Source: Pseudomonas neuropathica
GTDB lineage: Bacteria > Pseudomonadota > Gammaproteobacteria > Pseudomonadales > Pseudomonadaceae
Assembly (NCBI RefSeq): GCF_015461835.1
Contig: NZ_JACOPX010000016.1
Location: forward strand, 62,001-126,000
DNA: 64,000 bases
Reading direction: 5' to 3'
A model generated the notes under the pieces. It was given only the letters and a program-made list of their open reading frames with translations. It made no database searches and was not told the DNA's origin. Both the position numbers and the translations under genes were made by a program. Positions 54,121-61,918 of the stretch are shown here, one piece after another; position 1 is the first letter of the stretch, and each line of letters begins with the position of its first letter.

Positions 54121-55605
54121 ATGAGCGTAAGCAATCCAACACTGATCACGTTCGTGATCTACATCGCAGCAATGGTGCTGATCGGCTTCATGGCCTATCG
54201 CTCCACCAATAACCTTTCTGACTATATTCTTGGCGGCCGTAGCCTGGGCAGCGTCGTGACGGCTCTGTCTGCCGGTGCTTCCGACATGAGCGGCTGGTTG
54301 TTGATGGGCCTGCCGGGCGCCATCTACATGTCCGGTCTGTCCGAAAGCTGGATCGCCATCGGCCTGATCGTCGGTGCCTACCTGAACTGGCTGTTCGTTG
54401 CCGGCCGTCTGCGTGTGCAGACCGAGCACAACGGCGATGCCCTGACCCTGCCGGACTACTTCTCCAGCCGTTTCGAAGATAAAAGCGGCTTGCTGCGCAT
54501 TATTTCGGCGATCGTGATCCTGGTGTTCTTCACCATTTATTGCGCTTCCGGCATCGTGGCTGGCGCCCGTCTGTTTGAAAGCACCTTCGGCATGTCCTAC
54601 GAAACGGCGCTGTGGGCCGGTGCTGCGGCGACGATTGCCTACACCTTCGTTGGTGGTTTCCTTGCGGTGAGCTGGACCGACACCGTGCAAGCGACCCTGA
54701 TGATTTTCGCGCTGATCCTTACGCCGATCATCGTCCTGCTGGCCACCGGCGGCGTCGACACCACGTTCCTGGCCATCGAAGCCAACGATCCAAGCAACTT
54801 CGACATGCTCAAAGGCACCACCTTCATCGGCATCATCTCGCTGATGGGCTGGGGTCTGGGCTACTTCGGTCAGCCGCACATCCTCGCGCGTTTCATGGCG
54901 GCGGATTCGGTTAAGTCGATCGCCAAGGCGCGTCGCATTTCCATGACCTGGATGATCCTGTGCCTGGGCGGCACCGTGGCCGTGGGCTTCTTCGGCATCG
55001 CCTACTTCTCGGCACACCCGGAAGTGGCCGGTCCCGTGACCGAGAACCACGAGCGCGTGTTCATCGAACTGGCGAAAATCCTCTTCAACCCTTGGATTGC
55101 CGGTGTACTGCTGTCGGCCATTCTGGCTGCGGTGATGAGCACCCTGAGCTGCCAGTTGCTGGTGTGCTCGAGCGCCCTGACCGAAGACTTCTACAAAACC
55201 TTCCTGCGTAAATCCGCTTCCCAGGTTGAACTGGTGTGGGTCGGCCGCGCGATGGTGCTGCTGGTTGCACTTATCGCGATCGGTCTGGCCGCCAATCCGG
55301 AAAACCGCGTACTCGGCCTGGTGTCCTACGCCTGGGCCGGTTTCGGTGCTGCGTTCGGTCCGGTTGTACTGATCTCGGTCATCTGGAAAGGCATGACCCG
55401 CGACGGCGCACTGGCCGGTATCCTGGTCGGCGCGATCACCGTGGTGGTCTGGAAGCATTTCGAACTGCTGGGTCTGTACGAAATCATCCCGGGCTTCATC
55501 TTCGCCAGCCTGGCTATCCTGATCGTCAGCAAGCTCGGCACGCCGACTGCTGGCATGGTGCAGCGCTTTGAAGCGGCGGAAAAAGATTTCCACCTGAACA
55601 AGTAA
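54121..55605 (+). CDS. putP: Sodium/proline symporter
   Basis: 494 residues with about 13 helices of the SSS family. ATG 54121 gives the normal start MSVSNPTLITFVIYIAAMVL; the longer frame adds an unsupported 18 residues. Marks are LGGRSLGSVVTALSAGASDM, SGWLLMGLPGA and the YTFVGGFLAVSWTDTVQATL stretch. It imports proline with Na+ for PutA. It ends with a strong terminator. Confidence 0.96.
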   Translation: MSVSNPTLITFVIYIAAMVLIGFMAYRSTNNLSDYILGGRSLGSVVTALSAGASDMSGWLLMGLPGAIYMSGLSESWIAIGLIVGAYLNWLFVAGRLRVQTEHNGDALTLPDYFSSRFEDKSGLLRIISAIVILVFFTIYCASGIVAGARLFESTFGMSYETALWAGAAATIAYTFVGGFLAVSWTDTVQATLMIFALILTPIIVLLATGGVDTTFLAIEANDPSNFDMLKGTTFIGIISLMGWGLGYFGQPHILARFMAADSVKSIAKARRISMTWMILCLGGTVAVGFFGIAYFSAHPEVAGPVTENHERVFIELAKILFNPWIAGVLLSAILAAVMSTLSCQLLVCSSALTEDFYKTFLRKSASQVELVWVGRAMVLLVALIAIGLAANPENRVLGLVSYAWAGFGAAFGPVVLISVIWKGMTRDGALAGILVGAITVVVWKHFELLGLYEIIPGFIFASLAILIVSKLGTPTAGMVQRFEAAEKDFHLNK

Positions 55606-55630
55606 TGCCCTGAGCTTCGGCTTACCCGAA

Positions 55631-55667
55631 AACGGCCCGTTTCCTACAGGAGACGGGCCGTTTTTTT
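55631..55667 (+). terminator. Intrinsic terminator of putP
   Basis: AACGGCCCGT / ACGGGCCGTT stem extended by TTCC/GGAG pairing, TACA loop and a T7 tail, 26 bases after the stop. Confidence 0.92.
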
Positions 55668-55701
55668 GTGCCTGTGATTTCTCTGATTCACCGCGTGTCC
55701 C

Positions 55702-55790
55702 TGTAGGAGTGAGTCTGCTCGCGATAGCGGTTCATCAGTAACGAATATGTTGACTGACACACTGCTATCGCGAGCAGGCTCACTCCTACA
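55702..55790. repeat. REPIN, family 1
   Basis: Inverted arms, one with a base change (GAGTCTGCTC), between putP and vgrG. The rest of that 351-base gap, 55791-55956, shows nothing beyond the vgrG leader. Confidence 0.88.
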
Positions 55791-55956
55791 AGGGATGGAG
55801 GTGAACTTGAGAGACTTGTCTGTAGTTGAAGGCGTCGCTTTTTGCAGGGTTTTTCGTCAATGAAAGTAGGGCAAATCTGATTTTCCCGTCACCCATTCAT
55901 CACCCCTTGCCCCTCATGCAGAATCGCCCGCCCTTCATTCTGCAGAGAGACATCGG

Positions 55957-58900
55957 ATGTTCGCGCCTGCCAATCAACCGCGTTTCACGTTGACCCTCGA
56001 AGGCGCCCAACATGACCTCAAAGTCCTTGAGTTCACGGGCAAGGAAGCCATCAGCCAACCCTTTCGTTTCGAGCTGGAACTGGTCAGTGAACGACCGGAT
56101 CTGGATCTCGAAAGCCTGCTGCATTGTCAGGCGTTTCTGAATCTGGATGCTCAGGGTTCCGGTATCCACGGTCAGATTTATCAGGTCGGGCAGGGCGATT
56201 CGGGGAAACGTCTGACGCGCTATCACTTAAGCCTCGTGCCACGTCTGACGTATCTGGGACACCGCATCAATCAGCGGATTTTCCAGCATCAGAGCGTGCC
56301 GCAAATTGTTGCGCAGGTGCTTAAGGACCACGCGATCCTTCGTGATGCTTTCGATTTCCGGTTAGGCAGTGAATACCCGGTTCGTGAGTATTGCGTGCAG
56401 TACGCCGAGAGCGATCTGGCGTTTATCCAACGCCTGTGTGCCGAGGTCGGCATTCATTACCACTTTCAGCACAGCCCGCAAGGTCACTTGTTGGTGTTCG
56501 GCGATGACCAGACCGTGTTCCCGCGTCTCGCCGAGCCAACGGTTTATCTGCCGGGAAGTGGCATGTCCGCTGGGGCGGCGGCGATTCAGCGTTTCAATGT
56601 TCGCGTGGAAACCCGCACCAGCGTGGTGACCCGGCGCGATTACAACTTTGAAAAACCACGCCTGCACCTGCAAACCCGTATCGACGGCGAGCAGCGCCCA
56701 GTGCTCGAGGACTATCACTTCCCCGGTCAATTCAATGATCGTGAAACCGGAAAGCACCTCGCCCAGCGGGCACTTGAGCGACATGTCGCCGATTACCGTC
56801 AGGCCGAAGGCATCGGCGACGAATCCGCACTGGTTTGCGGACATTTCCTGCAACTGACCGAGCATCCGCGCCACGACTGGAATGACCTGTGGCTGCTGAC
56901 CGCCGTTGAACACCATGGCCGCCAGCCGCAAGTGCTGGAGGAGTCGGTAACCAGCGATGGCGAGGGATTTCAGGGGTACCGTAATAGCTTTCTCGCCACG
57001 CCGTGGGACGTGTTTTTCCGCCCGGCGCTGGGGCCGGAAAAACCACGCATGCTCGGTTACCAACCGGGCGTTGTGACCGGGCCGAAAGACACGGAAATCC
57101 ACTGCGACGAGTACGGTCGGGTCAAGGTGCAGTTGGCTTGGGATCGCGACGGTGAATTGAACGAACACTCGAGCTGCTGGCTGCGCGTTGCCACTAACTG
57201 GGCGCACGACCGTTACGGCAGCGTGTTGATCCCGCGAGTCGGCATGGAAGTGCTGGTCGGCTTCATCGATGCCGACGCCGACAAACCCCTGGTCGTGGGC
57301 TGCCTGCCCAACGCCGCGACCCCGATCCCGCTGGACCTGCCGGCGGACAAGACCCGCAGCATTTTCCGCAGCCAGAGCAGCCCCGGCGGGGGCGGTTACA
57401 ACGAACTGCGCATCGAGGATCGCAAAGGCGCCGAGGAAATCTACCTGCGCGCCCAGCGCAACTGGACGCAGCATGTGTTGCACGATCAACAAGTGCAGGT
57501 CGATAACCAGCGCAGCATCGTCGTCACCGGCACCGCCCGCCATGAGTTGAAGGCTGATGAACAGCGCATCACTCATGGTCGGCGCCAGACCGAAGTGAAG
57601 CAGGACGATCATCTGAGCGTGAGCGGCGACCGGCATATTCGCGTGAGCAATCAGGCGATCAGCGCCAGTGGGCAATTCCACGTCAGCGCCGGTCAGCAAG
57701 TGGTCATCGACGGTGGCGCGAGTGCGACGATTCAGGCCGGCGGGCAGTGGATCAACATCGGTCCCGGCGGCATTTTCAGCAGTGTGCCGATTGTCGTGGG
57801 CGGCGCGCCGATGGCGGCGATGAGTGCCGCGCCGGTTGTACCGGGATTGCCGGAGAAGCTGGCGGCAGCGTCCGCCGCCATCCTCACGCCGGCACAGATT
57901 ATGAGCCTGAAAAGCGATGCGCCGTTCTGCGAAGAGTGCGAGCGCTGCAAGAATGGCATTTGCCCGACGCCCGACACGTTGTCGCAACCCCGAAAGTCCT
58001 CAGCCCGGCCGGCGCCTTCGGGCGCTGAGCCGGGCTTTCATATTGTTGAACAGGGAATGTCTCGGTCTGCACTGGAATCCACACTGTTCCCGCAGCCGGA
58101 CCCGGCCGTGCTGGAGAAATTTCGTAGCCTCAATCCGCAACTCACTCAATACGCCAAACCCGGCCAACTGATCGTGCTGAGCGATCCGCGTAATACACAA
58201 TGCACTCGGGAAGAGGCGTTGCTGATGGAGGCGGCGCAGAAAGTTGATACGGCACTCGAACCTTTGAGCGATGCAGAAGCTGAGTTTGTATCGCGCCACC
58301 ATGAAGAAATTGGATCGTTTCTATCGCAAGGTTCCACCGGTCTGGGCATAGGCTCGGCGATGTTCGCCACACACTTGGGCAATCTCAAAGACATCCTTGT
58401 AGATATAGAAAGCCTGCATAAGCGGACGTTTGACAAACATGGGAAGCTTCAAGGTGCGGAGTTTTTTGCCGAACGCAAAAAGCTGATGGGACGGCTGGAT
58501 AGCAATCTTGGCCCTTTAGTACGCAAAGGAGTGGGCATACCCAATCATCCGAAACTGAAAAGTGCATTGGGGATTTCAAGTCGCAGCCTTGTACATCATT
58601 GGACCAAGGCAGGTACTGCGGGTGGTATTCCAGGTTACGCGACGCACATTGATGGGGTGAGCAGAGCCGGTAAGGTGATGAAAGTAGGTGGGTTGGTTGG
58701 TATTGCAATAGGGGCTTCCGCCTCCGGGCTCAAAGTGAAGGAGACCTGCCGGATTGGAACTGAAGCAGCGTGCAGGAAGGTTCGGTTTTCGGAAGGCGGG
58801 AAGTTTGCCGGTGCCGTGGGAGGAAGTATGGCAGGCGGGGCTCTTGGATCTCTTGTTTGTGTGGGTATCGGGCTTGTCACTGCAGGAGCTGGCGTAGTCG

Positions 58901-59007
58901 GTTGCTCTCTTGTTTTAGTCGGTGTCGGAACGCTCGGCGGTGGGGTGGGCGGAGAAGTAGCGGGGGAGAAATTTGGAGAAGTCATTTATGAGGGGGTGTA
59001 TGAATGA
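55957..59007 (+). CDS. vgrG: T6SS spike protein VgrG with C-terminal toxin extension
   Basis: 1016 residues; a bare VgrG is about 650. Residues 1 to about 640 are the spike: gp27-like part, gp5-type strand EIHCDEYGRVKVQLAWDRDG near 381, and DUF2345 (GYNELRIEDRKGAEEIYLRA). A cysteine cluster follows (C658, C661, C664, C669 in FCEECERCKNGICP). About residues 694-745 look LysM-like (FHIVEQGMSRSALESTLFPQ, ending KPGQLIVLSD). The last 270 residues are a mixed helical part and, from about 905, a glycine-rich hydrophobic tail (GGLVGIAIGAS; GGSMAGGALGSLVCVGIGLV), which suggests a membrane-acting effector; no enzyme motif is seen. It overlaps the first immunity gene by four bases. Confidence 0.9.
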   Translation: MFAPANQPRFTLTLEGAQHDLKVLEFTGKEAISQPFRFELELVSERPDLDLESLLHCQAFLNLDAQGSGIHGQIYQVGQGDSGKRLTRYHLSLVPRLTYLGHRINQRIFQHQSVPQIVAQVLKDHAILRDAFDFRLGSEYPVREYCVQYAESDLAFIQRLCAEVGIHYHFQHSPQGHLLVFGDDQTVFPRLAEPTVYLPGSGMSAGAAAIQRFNVRVETRTSVVTRRDYNFEKPRLHLQTRIDGEQRPVLEDYHFPGQFNDRETGKHLAQRALERHVADYRQAEGIGDESALVCGHFLQLTEHPRHDWNDLWLLTAVEHHGRQPQVLEESVTSDGEGFQGYRNSFLATPWDVFFRPALGPEKPRMLGYQPGVVTGPKDTEIHCDEYGRVKVQLAWDRDGELNEHSSCWLRVATNWAHDRYGSVLIPRVGMEVLVGFIDADADKPLVVGCLPNAATPIPLDLPADKTRSIFRSQSSPGGGGYNELRIEDRKGAEEIYLRAQRNWTQHVLHDQQVQVDNQRSIVVTGTARHELKADEQRITHGRRQTEVKQDDHLSVSGDRHIRVSNQAISASGQFHVSAGQQVVIDGGASATIQAGGQWINIGPGGIFSSVPIVVGGAPMAAMSAAPVVPGLPEKLAAASAAILTPAQIMSLKSDAPFCEECERCKNGICPTPDTLSQPRKSSARPAPSGAEPGFHIVEQGMSRSALESTLFPQPDPAVLEKFRSLNPQLTQYAKPGQLIVLSDPRNTQCTREEALLMEAAQKVDTALEPLSDAEAEFVSRHHEEIGSFLSQGSTGLGIGSAMFATHLGNLKDILVDIESLHKRTFDKHGKLQGAEFFAERKKLMGRLDSNLGPLVRKGVGIPNHPKLKSALGISSRSLVHHWTKAGTAGGIPGYATHIDGVSRAGKVMKVGGLVGIAIGASASGLKVKETCRIGTEAACRKVRFSEGGKFAGAVGGSMAGGALGSLVCVGIGLVTAGAGVVGCSLVLVGVGTLGGGVGGEVAGEKFGEVIYEGVYE

Positions 59008-59393
59008 CCAATGACGACGAATTTTGGTTTGTTTTGATTTTTGGTGGTTTGTTTTTTGGGCTTGTTTTTATATCTGCTGTAGGCCAGGCATATCTATATT
59101 TTTTTAAAAGACAAAGGATTCTAAGTCACCTTGATAATTCCCTGGGCGTTTTGAAGCGTAAGTCTTTTTTGTCTGGGGGGGTGTTTGGTGCTTTTTTTGT
59201 ATTTGCGTGCTTGGGGTCATGCTTGGTACTGCCGTCTTGGGCAATTAAGGGCGGTTCTTTGGACGAAGATGACTATTTGAATTTTCCTCTCGGTTTACTG
59301 AGAGCTATTCGATTTTTTTATCTGGCTGCACTTGGCGGCGGAGTGGCGCTGATCGTTTTTTTGATTGGTTGTAAATATATGGGTTGGATTTAA
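59004..59393 (+). CDS. Probable immunity protein 1 (three-helix membrane protein)
   Basis: 129 residues. ATG overlaps the vgrG stop as ATGA. About three helices: FWFVLIFGGLFFGLVFISAV, GVFGAFFVFACLGSCLVL and the last, FFYLAALGGGVALIVFLIG, ending CKYMGWI. The loop GGSLDEDDYLNFPLGLLRAI matches the two next proteins (59529 and 59972). Membrane location, position directly after a toxin-bearing VgrG, and AT-rich composition all suggest immunity to a membrane-acting toxin. No family is recognised with certainty. Confidence 0.72.
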   Translation: MTNDDEFWFVLIFGGLFFGLVFISAVGQAYLYFFKRQRILSHLDNSLGVLKRKSFLSGGVFGAFFVFACLGSCLVLPSWAIKGGSLDEDDYLNFPLGLLRAIRFFYLAALGGGVALIVFLIGCKYMGWI

Positions 59394-59394
59394 C

Positions 59395-59529
59395 GTAACA
59401 GTCTCACCTACGCAGGGGCTGCTTGTCTGTGGCGTAATCGCAACAGGCGTTGGTGTATTTGGAGGTGCAGTATTAGGCGAAGCTATCGGTGAAGGTGTTG
59501 GCGAAAAAATATATCAATGGAGTGAGTGA
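59395..59529 (+). pseudogene. Displaced toxin-tail remnant
   Basis: An open stretch of 44 codons with no start, reading GLLVCGVIATGVGVFGGAVL then GEAIGEGVGEKIYQWSE. It matches the end of the VgrG upstream (VGVGTLGGGVGGEVAGEKFG, then EVIYEGVYE) in its glycine zipper, GE-rich stretch and IY. It ends with TGA overlapping the next ATG by one base, just as vgrG overlaps immunity gene 1. It looks like the 3' end of an earlier toxin that was replaced, leaving its immunity gene behind. Confidence 0.7.
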
Positions 59530-59914
59530 TGTATAACTCGGAGAATATTTTTTTGTAATTGCAATACTCGATATCGGTTTGGGTATTGTGCTGTTTTTTC
59601 TTCAGTTGCATTTTTCATATTTAAAATTTGACAGGCTTTTTGAGTTTTTTAGGCATTCATGTGGTATTCAAATCCGTCAGCATTTTCTGAAGAAGGGGAT
59701 TGCCAGCAGAATGTTTTTAACGATGAATCTAGGTTGGATGATTTTTCGCTACAAGAGATCTATCAGTAATGGCGAATTGGATTCCCGAGATTATGAAGCT
59801 GTCCCGTCAGGCCTGAGGATCTATATTCAAGGTATGCATCTTTCAGCGCTCGTGCTGGGTGTGGTTATGGTTGTGCTTTTTGTTATTGGTAAATATATGG
59901 GATGGTTGAAATAA
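59529..59914 (+). pseudogene. Orphan immunity gene 2, frameshifted at a T7 run
   Basis: ATG 59529 opens MYNSENIFL and stops at TAA 59556, just after a run of seven T (59548-59554). One extra T would join it to the long downstream frame (VIAILDIGLGIVLFFLQLHF and on to KYMGWLK), giving 128 residues, as against 129 for immunity 1. As written only a TTG at 59579 could start the rest (111 residues). It carries the shared loop GELDSRDYEAVPSGLRIYI and ends like immunity 1 (KYMGWLK vs KYMGWI). Slippage, sequencing error or decay are all possible. Confidence 0.65.
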
Positions 59915-59971
59915 GATTTTTCGACATCTTTGGGAACGCAACCTGTTGCGGACTACGCGCGGAATGGATAA

Positions 59972-60442
59972 GTGGATTTTCTGATTTTAAATGCGATTGA
60001 ATGGTTTGATGTATACGGTTATGAGGTGTTTCTCTGGATAAAAACCACTGCGGCTCTTCTTTTTTTTGCTGCGATCTTCATGTCGGTTTATTTGGTCTTG
60101 TTCAGAATGGAGGAAATATTTGAATCTCTTGGTCAGTCTGAGGCGATAAAGTGTCGGGGTCCGATAAAGGGAGCAAGTTTTCATTCAAAAGGTGAAATAT
60201 TAGCTGCCGTCTGGACTGTTTTGACATTTTCGTCGCTTTCGATACGGCGAGGGGATTTGAGTCAGGATGATTTCGAAAAATTTCCCGCGGGCTTGAGGGT
60301 GTTGATCAAAGTTAATTTTTTGTCCTTTGTTTTTGCATTTTCTTATTCCTTGATTTATGAATTTGTTCTTGAGTATTTGAGCTGGGTTGATTGGATATCA
60401 GCAACTCTGCATTATTTTGGTTTGGTGGTGAACTGGGGCTAG
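59972..60442 (+). CDS. Probable immunity protein 3 (membrane protein)
   Basis: 156 residues from a GTG at 59972, preceded by GGAATGGATAA; the start is uncertain. Helices: TTAALLFFAAIFMSVYLVLF, a shorter one near AAVWTVLTFSSLS, and LSFVFAFSYSLIYEFVL. The loop RRGDLSQDDFEKFPAGLRVL is the same as in proteins 1 and 2. The C terminus is longer than theirs. Base composition is AT-rich. Inferred to be another immunity protein of the array, for a related toxin. Confidence 0.65.
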   Translation: MDFLILNAIEWFDVYGYEVFLWIKTTAALLFFAAIFMSVYLVLFRMEEIFESLGQSEAIKCRGPIKGASFHSKGEILAAVWTVLTFSSLSIRRGDLSQDDFEKFPAGLRVLIKVNFLSFVFAFSYSLIYEFVLEYLSWVDWISATLHYFGLVVNWG

Positions 60443-60452
60443 AGGAGATTTT

Positions 60453-61175
60453 ATGCAGGGACATAGCAGCAAAGAATGGCTACAAATCCATCCTCTTAAC
60501 AGCACCGAAAAACTTTTCGCCATATTCAGCAACGTGAGCGATTCCGAGCCATTCAAGGCCTGGCAGGTATCAGCGAAAGCTCAAGCGCCAAGTCCGATTT
60601 GGGCGGACACTATTTACGCCGAGTGGGATGCGGTGATGCCCTTCGTGGGAATTGTCCCGGCAGACAGTGAGTTTCTCGATTGGGTGGCGACTACTGAGTC
60701 TCTTGATTGGGGCTGGTTGGCGGTGTCTTCGGCGAGCCAGGAAGTGGTGGTTGAGCATTTTCGCAGCCTGACGCAGGTGCTGATGCCGGACGGCAAAGCG
60801 GTGTTTTTTCGGTTTTGGGATGGACGTTTTTTGTTGCCGATCCTGCAATCCGATGCCGTAGATGCGGCGCAGTTGTTGCCGGTGATTTCACGCGGACTGA
60901 TCAATGGTCAGGCCTTGGAAATCGGGGGGCGGGCGCCGGTTTCGGGGCGGGTGTTTCCTTGGTGGGCGGTGCCTGATTCGGTGTTGGCTTCGGCGGGTGA
61001 TGAAGTCCGGGTCGGCAACGCTGTGCAGTGGCTGAGCGAGGAGCATCCGGCATTGTTCGAGGCATTTCCCGAGGTGGTTTTGCGCTGCAAGGTTGGGCAG
61101 TTTTTTCAGAGTTCAACGTCGGAAGAATCGTCGCAATCGGCGTTGTTGGCGTATTTGCTTGCAGAGTCGGAGTGA
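60453..61175 (+). CDS. DUF4123 effector-loading adaptor (Tap/TEC type)
   Basis: 240 residues with AGGAG before the ATG. Typical blocks are FAIFSNVSDSEPFKAW, WDAVMPFVGIVPADSEFLDW, WGWLAVSSASQEVVVEHFRS and FFRFWDGRFLLPIL, the DUF4123 core. Such proteins bind a toxin and load it on its VgrG. Here the gene comes after the immunity array rather than between vgrG and toxin, although the toxin is already fused to VgrG; it may serve the fusion or a lost toxin. GC content returns to normal here. Confidence 0.82.
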   Translation: MQGHSSKEWLQIHPLNSTEKLFAIFSNVSDSEPFKAWQVSAKAQAPSPIWADTIYAEWDAVMPFVGIVPADSEFLDWVATTESLDWGWLAVSSASQEVVVEHFRSLTQVLMPDGKAVFFRFWDGRFLLPILQSDAVDAAQLLPVISRGLINGQALEIGGRAPVSGRVFPWWAVPDSVLASAGDEVRVGNAVQWLSEEHPALFEAFPEVVLRCKVGQFFQSSTSEESSQSALLAYLLAESE

Positions 61176-61292
61176 CATTTCCGGGCGAAGGCTTCGGACG
61201 TTTCCTTCGAGTTGCGGCGGTTTTCATGAACTGGTGGGCGGTGGGTTGCAGGGATAGTCTTTTCGTTGTCACTGCGAGAGTGGTGACAGGGT

Positions 61293-61447
61293 GTAGGAAC
61301 CCTCGCTTTCATGACGTTACAGTTCGTTGGATTTTTGCGGCACTTGATTCAAGTCCGTAAGATCGTTCGCGGCGGCTGTGCGTGGGACACGCTTCGGCGT
61401 GACCGAGGTCCATGATTGCTCGGTTCCTACTCTTGCGCACAGCTGCC
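61293..61447. other. Structured intergenic region with alternative inverted repeats
   Basis: GTAGGAACC...TCATG at 61293-61311 is inverted at 61411-61430, CACGC-TTCG-GCGTG at 61388-61401 is a UUCG-type hairpin, and GGCGGCTGTGCG (61371) pairs with GCGCACAGCTGCC (61435). The pairs interleave, so only some can form together. No gene lies in the 332-base gap. It may be a degenerate repeat or an RNA; I cannot tell. Confidence 0.4.
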
Positions 61448-61507
61448 ACCCAAACCTGTAGGAAGGTGCGTTGGCGACTTACGTTTATCAATCATGGAGA
61501 TAACAAA

Positions 61508-61828
61508 ATGACGACTTTGCATCCCGATCCACCCTACGAAAAAATCATCCCCCATCCCGACAACCGCTTCATGGCCCTGACCGGCAATTGCAGCGACATG
61601 CCTACGCTGTTCATCGACACCCACGTGCCCCTCGACATCCTCATGGACGCCGCCAACCATCGTCTGCGCGCCGTGATCCAGGTGCTGGAAAACATGTGCA
61701 TGCGCGGCTCGGTCGAATGCGACTCCGTCATCCTCAGCGACTTCGCCCAGCTCTGCGTGATCCCTCTGCGTGACGGCTGCGATGTGCTCGATGTCATCGG
61801 CAGGCGCCTGCGCAGCATGCCCGCCTGA
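61508..61828 (+). CDS. Small conserved hypothetical protein (PDPP start, possibly DUF3077-like)
   Basis: 106 residues from ATG 61508, with GGAG eight bases upstream. It begins MTTLHPDPPYEKIIPHPDNR and has an amphipathic helix HVPLDILMDAANHRLRAVIQ. Short Pseudomonas proteins that begin T-x-PDPP and carry one helical pair are often DUF3077 or relatives; the match is only partial. No signal peptide. Function unknown. Confidence 0.55.
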   Translation: MTTLHPDPPYEKIIPHPDNRFMALTGNCSDMPTLFIDTHVPLDILMDAANHRLRAVIQVLENMCMRGSVECDSVILSDFAQLCVIPLRDGCDVLDVIGRRLRSMPA

Positions 61829-61836
61829 AAAAGATC

Positions 61837-61914
61837 AAAAGATCGCAGCCTTCGGCAGCTCCTACACGGGATTGGTGTTTACCTTGTATGAGCTGCCGAA
61901 GGCTGCGATCTTTT
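61837..61914. repeat. REP palindrome, family 2
   Basis: AAAAGATCGCAGCCTTCGGC and its inverse with a 38-base core, between two converging genes. Confidence 0.88.
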
Positions 61915-61918
61915 GACG

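Noticed and set aside
54118..55593. Minus-strand frame of 491 codons opposite putP
   Set aside because: Shadow of putP; the composition is that of reversed membrane-protein codons.
59915..59971. Possible second toxin-tail remnant before the third immunity gene (TSLGTQPVADYARNG then stop)
   Set aside because: Fewer than 20 codons with no similarity to the VgrG tail; too short to judge.
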